Source of the DNA: Sporothrix humicola
Lineage: Eukaryota > Ascomycota > Sordariomycetes > Ophiostomatales > Ophiostomataceae
Assembly: GCA_021396245.1 (NCBI GenBank)
Contig: WNYE01000013.1
Span: 186,001 to 250,000 of the forward strand
Length of the DNA stretch: 64,000 nt
Direction: 5' to 3'
Shown piece after piece: positions 36,638 to 48,764 of the stretch. Positions within the stretch are counted from its first letter, which is position 1. Each line of letters starts with the position of its first letter. Both the position numbers and the translations under genes were made by a program. The notes beneath the pieces were generated by a model, which was not told the DNA's origin, did no database searches, and saw only the letters and a list, made by a program, of their open reading frames with translations.

Positions 36638-38301
36638 TGTGGACGAGATAATTGTCGAATGGTTTTATGCCGAATGTAAATTGCTTCGTGTAGCACTACG
36701 TGTAGCGATTGCACGAGAAAGGGGGTTTAATCACCGGATGGGAAAGAGCAATGGACGAAAGAAAGGAGGAAATGGAAGAGGGAAGGAGGACAGAACAAAG
36801 GAGAGGGAAGGCACGAGGCACGAAGTACGAGGGGTAAGTTGGGAAAAAAGCAATGAGAGGGCAGGAACGTCACACAGCCAATCTAATAAAGGTGACAGCT
36901 AATACAGTGGATTTTGACCGATGACCGCAGGAAGCTCCTTCCGATTCTCGTTGACAAGGGTCAGTTTGGTAATGGGACGAGGTCGACAGGCAAGAGATAA
37001 TGGTATACAACCAAGATAACAAAAAAAAGGGCCAGAACATAAATACTGTCTAACGAACGGAGTCTGGCGGGTTGACCGGGGTAGCTCCGGACGATATACA
37101 TACTAAAGGATTCGAGGTGGCCAGGTCCGCGGTGAAGATAGATAGCGGGCGGGGAAGCAGGCTGATAATACGTTGTACCTGGATTCTTGGGAGCACAGTA
37201 CTTCCTTCCTACGAGCGATAGCATTATCTACACTTGCTGAACTGGGGAATTGGAGACTTGGAAGGTGCGATCAGGGGCTATGCTGTGTACATCGCCGGCG
37301 TACATAAAGGTGAGCAACAAGGCAGGTGCGTTGGCCTCCTCTTCTGCCGCACCTGCCCGCATCGGCGTGCATCAGCTTCTCTTACAAGCCGCTCAAGAAG
37401 CCACCGCTTTTCCCAGTTTCCAGCTGTCAGACAAACTCACACAAGACCGTGACTCGCTCAACATTATCCAGAAATACTAAATCCAGGACAGGGACCCAGC
37501 TGGTGAGAACATGTGACGTATTTTTTGGCTGTTATCAAGGGCGGCATCCCTTTGGTTGTTGGTCGTGCTTGTGCATTGCCTCGAGGCCCTGTCGGAATGC
37601 TGCTATCAATCACGGGGTCCACCTAGCAGTTACCTAAAACGGACAGGGCGCGGGACATCGACAGGTGAGCGGGTGAGCGGTGGGTCAGAAATAGCAGGAA
37701 GTTGCCTCGATAGTCCAATAATACGGACTTTGGGTCAGGCACAGATAAGTGGAGAGGAGACAAGCAGACAAGGCACCGTTCCTACTGGAAGCAGCAGGTG
37801 CAACCGTGACGGACAAAGGACATCGCCTGGCGCTAGTGATGTCTTGCTTTTTTGGGTTGGGCACTGAGAACTGAAAGACAGAGGGGAAGTTCAAGTTCAC
37901 CGCCTGAGGGGTAGCGCAAAGTAGACTTGCGACAGGCGTGAAAATACTTGGCATTTGGCCTTGCGTTTGCTGACTACTCCCCCCGAGCTTCCCTGGAACG
38001 CCCTACCGCAGCAGCCCGACAGTGGCCCATAATCCAGCCAACCACGTTGCGAACGCGTGCGCACCACACGAACTGCGCCCGGGCTGTGTCTTTTTGCGCA
38101 AACCGAACAAACAATCAGCAAGACTGCAGGGACGACCAAAACGACAAAAAGCGATCCCACGTCACCGCCCTTTCACGACACGCGACACAGCCAGACCCAT
38201 CGACTTGCATTTATCGACCTCGAAAGCAAGCCCTAGCCGACCCTCTCCTCCCTCTCTCCCCTCTGACAAAGCCTCCGGCCGCCGGAGTCGACAATTTCGA
38301 T
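36638..38301. other. divergent intergenic region between URC1 and Elf1
   Basis: This 1.66-kb gap separates outward-facing start codons and should contain both promoters. A - strand frame at 36961-37224 (87 codons, with one hydrophobic segment near its end) has no recognised homology and no independent support. I see nothing else coding. Confidence 0.5.
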
Positions 38302-38946
38302 ATGGGGAAACGCAAGAGCTCCAGCAAGCCCCAGGGCCCCAAGAAGGTGAGTTTGGAGCTTCTTTTGGACAGAGTTTGGACACGAGTTTGCCTGCCGTCT
38401 TGGCGCTTGCCCTTTTCTGATGTACGGAGAACCTTCGTTGCTGACAGCACAGGCCGACCCTCTACCGACGACGTTTACTTGTCTCTTTTGCAATCACGAA
38501 AAGTCCGTCGCTGTGAAGCTCGATAAGAAGCTGGGCATTGGCTACCTGGAGTGTAAGGTTTGCGGCCAGAAGTTCCAATGCGCCATCAACTGTACGTCAA
38601 CATGCGCCCTCACGTGTCCCTAGAAGTATTGCGAGACGAGGGAGCATAGCTAACATATAACAGATCTCTCTGCGGCAGTGGACGTTTACGGCGAGTGGGT
38701 GGATGCAGCTGGTAGGTTACCTTTTACATGTTATTCTATGCTGCGCATAGACCATGGACTGACAGAGAACTTCCAGATTCCGTGGCCAAGGAGAAGGTCG
38801 ACAACGAGAGCAGTGACCGTTACGCAGATTCGGGCCGCTTTGCGTCCAGCCGTGCTGGCGCATCATCGCGAGACCTTGACGACGACGATGGCGGAGACAG
38901 ACGATACGCGGGCGACGGCATTGTGGACGACGAGGACGACTACTAG
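38302..38946 (+). CDS. elf1: transcription elongation factor Elf1 (zinc finger)
   Basis: The model has four exons, join(38302..38346, 38453..38591, 38664..38711, 38777..38946), and gives 133 aa. A basic N-terminal tail (MGKRKSSSKPQGPKK) is followed by a zinc ribbon with Cys25, Cys28, Cys49 and Cys52 (FTCLFC and LECKVCG), then AAVDVYGEWVDAADS and an acidic Ser/Asp-rich tail ending DDEDDY. This order is the standard Elf1/ELOF1 layout with the longer fungal tail. The family binds RNA polymerase II in the nucleus, helps elongation through chromatin and acts in transcription-coupled repair. The gene lies between URC1 and uracil phosphoribosyltransferase without a functional link to them. Its stop is 310 bp from the stop of the convergent phosphoribosyltransferase gene. 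Confidence 0.95.
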
Positions 38947-39256
38947 ATGCGACGGAAGGATGCACGGATAGGCGGCTGAAGACGCACGACGCCGACGGCT
39001 ACGGACTGCTACTAGCTGTGCTACGATGCAGGATATCTCTGGTGCACAAAAACGGATTCCCTTTGACGGATATGACGTACACGAGCTGGATTCATACGGA
39101 TCCATACAAGGGACGGTGTTGGGGACGAGGCTGGACATTAAAAAAAAACGGATGTGGTGGTAGGTGGCGTTTAAGGGACGGACGGCCCGGAGATATATGT
39201 TTTCTTTCTTTTTCTTTTGATCTGCTCCCGATTTGGGTTTGCATGTATTTGTACTA

Positions 39257-40113
39257 TTACACTGTGTAGTAACGATCGCCAAAGTCGCCGAGTCCGGGAA
39301 CGATATAGCTGTTGCGGAGACACGTTAGAAAATGAATAAAAAAGAGCAAGAGCTTTGGAGCTAGAAACTTACTTCTTCTCGTCGAGGCCCTCGTCGATAA
39401 ATGCCGTGACTACCCGCAGCTTGGGAAATTTGCTGGCAAAGTTGGCCACGCCCTCGGGGCTGGCAATCAGGTTGAGGAACACTATCCGCTCCTCGGGCAC
39501 GCCCCGCGACTTGAGCACCTCCACGGCCATAATGGCCGAGCCGCCCGTCGCAAACATGGGGTCCAGCAGCATCACCCAGCGGCTGGCAATGTCCTCCGGC
39601 AGCTTATCGTAGAACAGCTTGGGCATGGCCGACTCCTCGTCCCGCTGGATCAGGATCTTGCCAATGCGCACCGACCGACAGCAGTCGCGCAGACCCTGCT
39701 CCATGGCCTCGCCGGCGCGCATGATAGACACGCCGCAGATCTTGCCCTCGAACTGGAGGCCCGCGTACGGCCGGCCAACGGGCGTCGTCACCGTGCGCTC
39801 GACCGTGGGCAGGTGGTTGAGGCCCTCCTCGACGAGCAGACGGATAATGCGGTTGGAGTAGAAGATAAAGTCGCCCCGATCCGTGTTCTTATCGCGGATG
39901 ATGCTGTGTGCTGGGTTAGTATGGAGTGCTTCTGCCATGAAATTGCCGGCACACTGGCACTTACGAGAGCAGGGCAATGAGCTGGGGTGTCTGCGGGAGC
40001 ACTGTCACCGTCTCGTGGCTCACCGGCGTCGAAACCGTGGCAGTAGGGTTCTGGCTCTCAGTCCGATAGTTGGGGCCGACGCATTGCGTCGTAGGCGTGG
40101 TCTTGGAGGCCAT
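39257..40113 (-). CDS. fur1: uracil phosphoribosyltransferase (FUR1/URC6 type)
   Basis: The model has three exons, complement(39257..39308, 39373..39903, 39965..40113), and gives 243 aa. The enzyme makes UMP from uracil and PRPP in the cytosol. Landmarks are LLSIIRDKNTDRGDFIFYSN, RLLVEEGLNHLP, the PRPP loop DPMFATGGSA at 164-173 and the C-terminal uracil-binding loop GDFGDRYY near 234-241. The first 40 residues extend beyond the yeast start and are Thr-rich. For exon 2 only the second of two acceptors 7 bp apart keeps the frame and matches the family without an insertion. In the URC pathway this activity is URC6, and URC1 lies about 2.6 kb away on the same strand. The gene also serves pyrimidine salvage, so a purely catabolic role is not implied. 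Confidence 0.95.
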
Positions 40114-41609
40114 GGTAGAAGAAGCAGTGCGGACGAAATGAAGGTATTCAAGAAAAAAAAAAATTCACAACTCTTTCTTCGTGAACGTGAAAACGGGTTC
40201 GATTTTCTTCTGACAGACGTTAATTTCACAATTCACGATGTTGAACGAGGCTGTCCTTGCTTTCGCGGGGTATTGCGTACGAAATGGCCGGGCAAGGGAG
40301 GAAGCAGAGCTTTATCTGGACAGCTGCATCAATGCACAGAGAGCTGCTGTTATACCTTTATCTTGGGGAATGTCGCATGACCTGCTTTTAAGCTTTGTCT
40401 GTTGGTTGTGAACTTTTTAATAGACAAGAGTCTAAAACTTTATGGGCGCTTCTAGTCTCCGCCAAGCCTGCAGTTTTATCTTGCCTTCTGAATTGGTACA
40501 TGTCCGTTGACATCCACTCGCGCTTTCCAAGTCGAGGAATTTCTTCGAGTTCCCCACGCCCTGAGCCCCGCCCAGGGTATGGTATTTACTACTACGACTA
40601 AGAGACCCTGGTAATACGAATGCTGATAAAGCTGAAATCGTGAGTTGAGGTCGTGATATGGGCCGCATTTTTCTAGGGCATCGTGAGCGGACGCCAGCGC
40701 CAACCTGCCCGCACTTATCTGTCAAATGGCTGCCAGTGTGGAAGTGAGAAGAGGGGCCGTTAAAACAGCTGCGTACAGTGTAAAGTGTCAACTTCATATA
40801 CCACACTGTGCATTTTTTTGTTGAATGACTAATCCAACCAGCCGTACCCTGAATTCCAGAGGCAAGAGCACTCGCTGCATCCGGACGCTTGTTGTTTTGG
40901 CGCGCTGGAGGCCTGTCCCCGCTGCAGCAGGCGTCATCACAGCCGTCTCGGCCCCATTGGCCAGGCCGTAGCCAAGCCACTGTCTGCTAGCCCAGTCCAA
41001 TTCTGTTCAATACTGTGCCGCTCTCTTTTTGTTCTTTGTCGCGGAAAGCAGGTTCCTGGCCTTTTTTTTTGTAAACAATCTCCAACCTCCCGAATACTCC
41101 TTCCTCACGGCATCTTTGCTTTCGCGCAACAACTGGAGCCCATCGCACCTTCTCGCGGAACCCTTTCGCCGGGCCAATTTTGTCAAGTGCACACGGTTGC
41201 GCCTTCTCCGTCCTTTTGCGACGACCGATCCCAGCCAACGCGCGTGCTCTTCCCCTGACCGCCAGCAGCATCCATCATTCACTTCGACAACATTCACGCT
41301 TCGCCTGACCGACACTCTCCTTGCCAACCACGATTTATCGACACAGCACCCGCACATGGCAACGTGAATCTCGAGGCGTTAATCACGTCGAGTCGTCTGG
41401 CACCGAGGCGCACCCTCCAGCACTAGAGAGCTCAGTTGGCTTCGCCTACGAATATCAAATCACGAATCGCCCCCACTTACATAACACTTCTCTCAACTTT
41501 CTTCCAACATCACCAGCGACGAGCAAACACGAAACGAATCGCTATACATCGAGGACCGACTTTTCATCGACTCTTCTTTCCATCAGGCGGCCGCGCGCGC
41601 CTTGTCTAG
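40114..41609. other. divergent intergenic region between UPRT and WAPL
   Basis: This 1.5-kb gap separates outward-facing starts and should hold both promoters. The WAPL-proximal 500 bp are C-rich and look like a long leader. It contains a minimal upstream frame at 41356-41367 (ATG, two codons, stop), about 240 bp before the WAPL start. No other coding frame is supported. Confidence 0.5.
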
Positions 41610-44600
41610 ATGATGTCTAGCTACACTGATATGGGCCAGCGCCCCAAGAAGAAGCTGCCGACGACATACAATGGCAAGAACGGCCTCAAATCCCGGTCGC
41701 AAACATCGACACCGCCCATCACTGGCGCATCAGAATCATCTCAGTCCGGCACGCAGACTCCGGCAAAAGACATCTACGACTACGACTTTGTGGACGATGC
41801 GCCGCCGCCACCAAAATCCGTCACAAAACCGCGGCCTTTGTCTTCCGCACGTCCGCCATTGACGACTCCCCGGGCGAGCAACAAGAGCACGTCTGGCACA
41901 GGGCTGGCCCCATCGCCAATGGCAGCTTCATCGACAACGCCGAGACCCCTTCCTAGTATCAAGAAGGGCAACACGGCTCGCGAGACGCTCGATGCCGCAC
42001 GCGGCGTGAAGCGGAAGCCGTCGCCGTATGAGTCGACGCCTGCTCCGCGCCCGAGCGCAAGTGCTCAACGCCCCAGCGCGAGTGCCCAGCGTCCAGTTGC
42101 CAGCGCCCATCGTCCATCTGCCAGTGCCCAGCGCCCGAGTGCCAGCATTGCCGCGTCTTCTCCATCAGTTAGCAGAAATACCTTCTCTGCACAGCCCAAG
42201 AAGGTCCAACGGAGATCACCGAGCCCTGGCCCTACTTCAGTCGGTGCATCGTCTCCGCTCTTCAAGCAGAGCAGACCCATCAGCAGGGTCGCAGAGTCGA
42301 GCTCTTCCCGCCCAGTCAGCTCTCCGTTGCGCCATCGTGTCACAAAGACTCCGCCGAGGGAACCAGCTGGTTTGAAGAGCCCAATGGGCATTCGGTCGCC
42401 ATCAGCTTCTCCAAGAAAGGCACCGTCTACGCTTTCTTCAACCTCGGCAACAAAGACTGCCCGGAGACCGGAACCGAAGTCGCCCCACCCGATGCCTATC
42501 AGGCCGCTCGACAATCTACCATCGACCAGCGGTAATGCGACACCACGAAAGTCACCTCAACGGCCTACACCGGCCCCACGCGAGATCTACAAGCCGCCGC
42601 CATCAACGCAAAGAAAACGGCGCCGTTTAATCGATACCCTTGCCTCGCAGATCGAAGAGGAGTCTTCCTCTGACGAAGAGACCAAACCAGCCGAGGAAAC
42701 CAATGCAAAGGACGAAAAAGATGGCGACTCTAGCAGCGACGAGGACTCGATCTTGGCGAGATATCGGAATGTACGCAGCACACCCGTCAGTGAGGGCCGC
42801 GGAGGGTACATGGACTTGGACAGCCTCGCAACAGCATCGCCAAGCAAGGCATCAATTGCCCCATCGACGCCAGCTACGATCTCGCGCCGCACGACGACAA
42901 GACGCCCAGGCGTCAAGTTCACATACAATCTGGAACGGACAATGCTGGCCGAAGAGCCGGTCGAGCTGGGAGGCGCCCAGGGCAGCGACCTATCTCTTCT
43001 GGAGAGCTTGCTCCCTGAACCCGAATCGAAGCCGGCTGCATTCGACTTTGACGAGGACATGGGTGGAGCATCGCAGGGTGCTATCCAGAGTATCCACGAG
43101 CTCCGCCAGGCAGGTGCCAACAGCCGGTACGCTGACGAGCTTGTCGACATTCTGGATCGTGTTGGTGCCCCAAGTGCTGGTAAGCCATCCTCGGCAAGAC
43201 GCTCCGCGCTACTCGAGATGGTCCAGAAGCTCCAGGAAAAGTCTTTCCTGCGGCATTTCCGTGACCAGGGTGCCGAGATGAAGCTGTTCCGGGACATTGG
43301 AAAGGAGACGGATGTGATTTCTGGGTACGCCATCGCAAGCATTGTCATTACTCTTATGGCAAATGGAGCATCCCACCGCCTCATGCGTGAACTTCGGCAT
43401 CAAAAGATTAAGGATCTGTTCCTGATGCTCCTCGCGACCGATGTGGATATTGTCACATATTCGAAAGACCGGAAGGCCAATGTCTCGAACCACATGCGCC
43501 AGCAGCTCTCTACCCTCAAGGAGACGCTGAAGAAATTATCCGCAATCTGGAAGCCAGCTACTGTCCCGCCATCGCAGCTATCGCCCCGGACTCTGTCTCT
43601 GAAAGCTCTGCACACATTTGCACAGCAGCTTCAAGCTGCATCTGGTGGTGTGGGTGGCCTTGACGAGGACGATGGTGCTCTCTCCCCGCCTCTGACGAAG
43701 GAGCTGTTTGGTGTCATTTCTTCTGCACTTCCTTCGGCATACGATGACGATGGATCAACCCCCGAGCCTCCACTGCTGTCCTCTGGGCTGTCGAGCGATT
43801 CCGACACGGTCGATCTGTTCCTTGCGCTCTCCCTCCTGGAGATGCACTCTGTTTCTGCCATGCAGTCCGACATCAGTGCTGAGTGGACGCGGCACTATCT
43901 GCCTATTATAGCCAGTGCCCTTGGCGATTCTCTCGAGCGCCACCAGAAGAGCAACCAACGCCTTAATGACCTGGAGCTTCTGGTTCTGAAGTTGGCGCTT
44001 AACACGGCCAACAACAATCCAGATGCTGCACGGTACTATGTGGACAAGGGCCTGCTCCGCCAACTGGCCGAACTGAGTGCCAGCGCTCTTGTCGGTGTTG
44101 TTCGGTCAGCAAAGACAGGTGAAGAGTTTGCTCCGGAAGCACTGAACGAGCTGCTGCTTATGCTCGGTGTCATGATTAACTTTTCGGAGAACGACGCTGC
44201 TGCGGGCGAGACGCTGGAGCAGGGCGGCGGCTTGGCTGTGTTCGACCGGCTTGGCAAAGCATTCCTTGACGGCACAGCTGTTGCGTCAGATGTACGTCTT
44301 TTTTCCTCCCTTCTACCAAGTTTTGTTTTACGACGATATACTAACTCACTTTCTAGGCCGACTCTGAAGAGAAGTCGCAGCTCAACGTTGCGTTTGCATA
44401 TCTCTCGATTCTGCTTGGATACCTCTGTTTGCATGACCCTATCTACCAGGCATTCAGAAAGCTGTCTCCGAGTGGCAACCTCAATCCTCTGCTGGAGTCC
44501 ATTCGCCAGTTTATCATACTCCACGACCAGATCGGCAAGGCCGAGAACTCAGAGCACGGCGCGGAGGCCAGTCACTTTACGGCGCGCCTGCGGGCTCTCA

Positions 44601-44629
44601 CTCAAGAACTGGATGCCCGAGCTTATTAG
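41610..44629 (+). CDS. WAPL (wings apart-like) cohesin release factor
   Basis: The model has two exons, join(41610..44291, 44357..44629), and gives 984 aa. The first ATG is followed directly by a second, so the start may be 41610 or 41613. Residues 1 to about 480 are disordered, basic and rich in Ser, Pro and Thr, with a tandem 21-bp repeat coding RPSASAQ-like units at about 147-181. From about 490 on, the sequence is the helical WAPL domain (IHELRQAGANSRYADELVDI, LRHFRDQGAEMKLFRDIGKE, IVITLMANGASHRLMRELR) and runs to the end. The intron removes an in-frame stop; without it the product would end in an unrelated tail. WAPL with Pds5 releases cohesin from chromatin in the nucleus. Homology is clear from the domain. 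The N-terminal Pds5/cohesin contact motifs cannot be placed with confidence. Confidence 0.93.
42048..42152 (+). repeat. five tandem 21-bp units inside the WAPL gene
   Basis: Five consecutive, imperfect 21-bp units code for RPSASAQ, RPSASAQ, RPVASAH, RPSASAQ and RPSASIA. The changes are mostly at third codon positions, so the repeat is held in frame as protein. It lies in the disordered N-terminal part and is likely to vary in copy number between strains. Confidence 0.85.
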
Positions 44630-46718
44630 GAGAGGTAGTATTATGTGGTGATTTTCGCTTTGCCTTTCTGTTTTGTATGACTATCACGACTTGCGAGGCG
44701 TACGATGGGCACGTGCGAGGGAATAGAGATGGGATGGAATGGTGACATGGCACGGGGGAAAGGGATACACCAGTTTCAATTTCTCACGTCCAGAGACGCA
44801 TTGTTAAAGATACAGATACCTCTTTGTTTTTTTCTATATACTTTTTATTTTCTTTCCAAGGTTATCTGTTGCCTGTTGCGCTGCCTTAGATAATATTAAT
44901 GAAACGAACGAGATTTCTTGAACTGATACACTCTGATAATTATATATCAGGCCGAAAATAACAGTAAAATGGCCCATTCAGTCCGATTATGAGTGGATAA
45001 CATGTCTCGGGCCGTAACGGAAGCCGGGTCGGAAGCTGGGTCGGAGTCATTTCATTACCGGGGAGAAATGCCGGAGACCCATATGTTTGTTTACATTCAG
45101 ACTTAATTTGCTATAAATAAAGAACCCAGGCTCGCCAGGGTATTCTCATGACAGCATCTTTCTTGTTGTTTGATCCGTACTTTTTACTCGGTGCTACCGA
45201 AATAGACGAGCGTTAGTGGTTGTTAGTGGAATCTAGGCCGCTGTCAGTGGGCTCCCTTCCCCTTTCACGTGAACATTTTACTGCAGAGGGGCGCAGCTTT
45301 AGCGGGCTATGAAGGCCAATCCAGGCCCTTTTGTTCTCCCCGCACCTACCCGCGCTCACACCATTGTTACACGCTGACTGTTGGGCAACTGCATCTGTGT
45401 AAGACAAACGGGCAAGCACAAGCGGAAAAGACGGGCACGGCTCATTATATCCTTCCTTCCTTGCGAATGTCCGAGTTGGTTTGCATTCCTGTTTATCTGC
45501 CAAAAGAAAGGAGATTAGACGGGAAGAAAGGAAAGAGCAAACGGGCCACGATATACGGCAGAGACAGAATTAGGAAACAAAGGCTCGCTTGCGCTTTCCT
45601 GTAAGCCAAAGGCACAGCTTGTTAGCCGTTCCAAATCAGTCAGGAACGACTGGCCAAAATGAGGGGGGACTCATGATTGTCAGATATGTAGCTCACGATA
45701 GCTTACAGCTTGCTGTAGCTGGGCATTGGGTAGCTCTAGATCGATCGAGAGCACAAGCATAATACTCTGTTGAAAGTGTACGAGTACGTTGTGTGCGGAC
45801 AAAGGAACCCGCGTGAGCAACACACAGACATGCCGTCCATCGCCGTCTGGCCCTTTTAGATAGGTTCCTGCCTCGGGCTAGACCAATGCAGGCAGGCAGG
45901 GGGAGTCCTGGTAATGGACTTGTCCGTCTGCACCTTCCCACCTTTTTCTTTCTGCCTTTTTGCCTTGTTTGCCTTTCGCCTCTTGCGCTTTCGGGCCATT
46001 TCGACTTTCGGGTTCGCCAGTCCAGGCACTTTCTCGTTTCATCGCTCCTCCGTCGCTCTTTCTCTTTTGACATGTCTCTGCGTCTATAATTCTTCCGCTT
46101 CCCCTTTCTAACGAACCTCTCGCCCGCCTACCCCCCTTCTCCGTTGCAAATCACCAACATCCCAGAATCCGACTATCTTGCAAATCAACAAAAAATTATC
46201 TCCAACCGAAACTCCTTTTCTGGTGCCTGGAAATCAGATCGGATCGCCTGCTGTGCCTTTTTGATATCAAACATTTTCGATTTCAATTTTCGCTCTTTTT
46301 CCCACTCCAATCGCCGATTTCCTCTTTTCCTTTTTACTACACGAGGTTTTGACACTTTCTTTTGGAATATATCTTTCTTGTCGAGCACAAATTTCTGTGT
46401 TTTGCCTCTCTTTTCTTTTGACGTTTTTCGTTCTCTTGTCCTTTCCCGACTCCCACGTCCACGCCTCGGCAACGCCACTCTGCACACCACCTGTCCTGCG
46501 TCGCTCACCGCCGACTTTCGCCCGCCTAACACCATCCTTCGTCGCAAAATCCCCAAACCGCAAAACCGCACTTCTCCTCCCTTCACCTTGTCTCCAGCTG
46601 CAGACTGCATATCGCAGAACCCGACATCGTCCAGCACCGCGCTGCCGTACCCCCCTCCGATCTCTCTTTTCTAGAAAACTCTCCCGCACACGTGCAGCGC
46701 GCACCCCCCACGTTTTAA
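44630..46718. other. intergenic region and long leader upstream of Rheb
   Basis: This 2.1-kb gap follows WAPL and precedes Rheb on the same strand. The last 700 bp are pyrimidine-rich and look like a leader. An open frame runs from 46349 through the leader, but the conserved protein begins only at 46719. No separate gene is supported. Confidence 0.5.
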
Positions 46719-47344
46719 ATGCCATCACCGTCCAAGCAGCGGAAAATCGCCATTGTTGGCAGCCGCTCCGTCGGTACGTTTTTGTTCTCTGCCTACTTTC
46801 GTCTGTTCATGTTCTTCTTGCTAACTCATGCCCAGGCAAATCCTCTTTGGCGGTTCGCTACGTCGAGGGTCACTTTATCGAGAGCTACTACCCGACCATT
46901 GAGAACACATTCAGCAAGGAGATCCGCTACAAGGGCCAGGAATATGCCACCGAGATCGTTGACACCGCCGGCCAGGACGAATACAGCATCCTTAACTCGA
47001 AGCACTTTATCGGTATCCACGGTTATGTGCTTGTCTACTCCGTCGCCTCCAAGCAGTCGTACGAGATGATCCAGGTCATCCGCGATAAGATTCTCGACCA
47101 CCTCGGCGTCAGCTGGGTGCCCCTGGTGATTGTCGGCAACAAGAGCGATCTGCGCCCTGAGCAGCGCCAGGTCAGCGTCGAGGACGGCAAGAAGCTCGCC
47201 GAGAAGTTTGACTGTGCCCAGATTGAGGCCAGCGCACGCTTCGACACAAATGTGGCCAAGGCCTTTGAGCTGCTGATCGGCCAGATCGAGAAGGCCCAGA
47301 ACCCCAACGAGCCGCAGGACGGCGGAAAGTGCGTGGTGATGTGA
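46719..47344 (+). CDS. rhb1: Rheb small GTPase (TOR pathway)
   Basis: The model has two exons, join(46719..46773, 46836..47344), and gives 187 aa. The P-loop GSRSVGKSS carries the Arg (R16) that marks Rheb proteins in place of Gly12 of Ras, and is restored only by removing the 62-bp intron. Switch I is YYPTIENTF (Thr39), switch II DTAGQDEYS (from Asp61), and the base-binding motif NKSD is at 120-123. The C-terminus CVVM is a CaaX box, expected to be farnesylated. In fungi Rheb acts at endomembranes and links nutrient state, especially arginine uptake, to TOR and TSC. Fungal Rheb often has a weak TOR role, so the pathway assignment is by family. An open frame extends 5' of the start, but the family length and the initiator context favour 46719. 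Confidence 0.96.
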
Positions 47345-48764
47345 GCCTTGTCGACTGTACAGATCTTGGTGTTCCCTTTCTTCTTCTTCCCTGTTTTCTT
47401 TTTTCTTTTCTTTCTTTTCATCCTTTTCGCCTCTTCTTCGTTTCTCGCGCTTCCCTTGTAGACGGTAATTTGCGGATGGTATACACTGGTGTTCTTTTAC
47501 ATATGGGCAACCGGGAGGGCATGATTTACACTTGCATTCGTCTTCTTCTTTTCTTCATCTCGGTGTCTCTTTTACAACCTTTCCTTTTATGCATTTCTTA
47601 CGCTTTATTTGCATCTTCTGTTGCTTCGTCTTGCATTTACGCTTTTTCTGTACATGGAGGAAACCATGGAGGGATCGTTACGTTTGCTGCTTGAGCTGCT
47701 CGGATAGGATAGGCTAATGCCACTGCTTGCATTCTTTGACCACTTTGATGACCACTTTGACCATCTTGTGCACGTCTTCTTTGTCTCTCTCACCACCCAC
47801 ACTGCGTCTTCTTTCATCTCTAATATCTGTTTGTGCAGCCCGTCCGAACAAACGGCTGCCGGCAAGCGATTTGAGACAAAATGTCTCAGCCGGTATAATC
47901 ACCGTCAGAGACGATTCATACATGCGGTAACTGTAGATAAGGATATGGCATTATCTGGTGAACGGTTGTAAACGACGCTGACAAGCTCTTGAATGCCATT
48001 CTGTGGACGAGGAAGCTCTCCAAGATTGCTATCAAATTTTCAGCCTTTCCTTCGTTATCGGGGGAACGTGAGGGGCTGTAAACTGGGCCCTTCGTTATCG
48101 CCACTGGCCTGGGCCTAGGTCTGGCCCATGCTTCTTGTCGTTACAGGGGCGGGCAGGCACGCAGACAAGGTTCAGGAGCCAGCGTCAGGTCGAACCCCAC
48201 CAACGACCCAAGTCCCCTGTTGTTCTGGTCGCTTCGTTTACCTTACCCTTTTCGTCCATACATACAAACTGAACCTTGAGCGTGCCGTGCCCCTCCTTCC
48301 GTTTCAATGCCAGAACCTTCAGCTGGACAGCGGCCGCCATTGCTAGAAAATGGCACCCAAAATAGTGGGGGAAATAGCGACCATAGAAGTGCAGCCAAAA
48401 AAGAGTAGTGACACGCTTTCAAAAAACTAGATCAGATCGCTCCTGCTCTGTTTGGAAAAAAACGACCAACGACTTCCCAAACGAACGTCAGTTTCGTCTC
48501 TACACATTGCAATCGAGCTCTTGTTGGAACCAGTTGCACCTGCCGTTCCAGCTTTTGTACGTAACTTACCTCTCAGCCTGGCCGGTGACTCTTTTTGGCA
48601 GATAGCCTGCCCCTCTCTCCTTCTTCCGTCTCAACTCTGACTCTTACAAAAAGCCGACAGGATCGCCGCATCGCATCGCGACTTTTTTATTACTCCTCCA
48701 AACCGCCCTACACTACCGGACCCCGACCTTTCTTCCGTACCCAACCAAACCACAATCTGTCAAC
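47345..48764. other. intergenic region between Rheb and SerRS
   Basis: This 1.4-kb stretch contains the T-rich 3' end of Rheb and the C-rich leader of the seryl-tRNA synthetase gene. No coding frame with recognisable content was seen. Confidence 0.5.

Noticed and set aside
36961..37224. 87-codon - strand frame with a hydrophobic segment, between URC1 and Elf1
   Set aside because: One hydrophobic segment is not enough, and no homology is recognised. It may simply be promoter DNA.
46349..47344. Continuous 331-codon frame covering Rheb and its leader
   Set aside because: It reads through the leader and the 62-bp intron. The Rheb P-loop is intact only after splicing, and family length fits a start at 46719.
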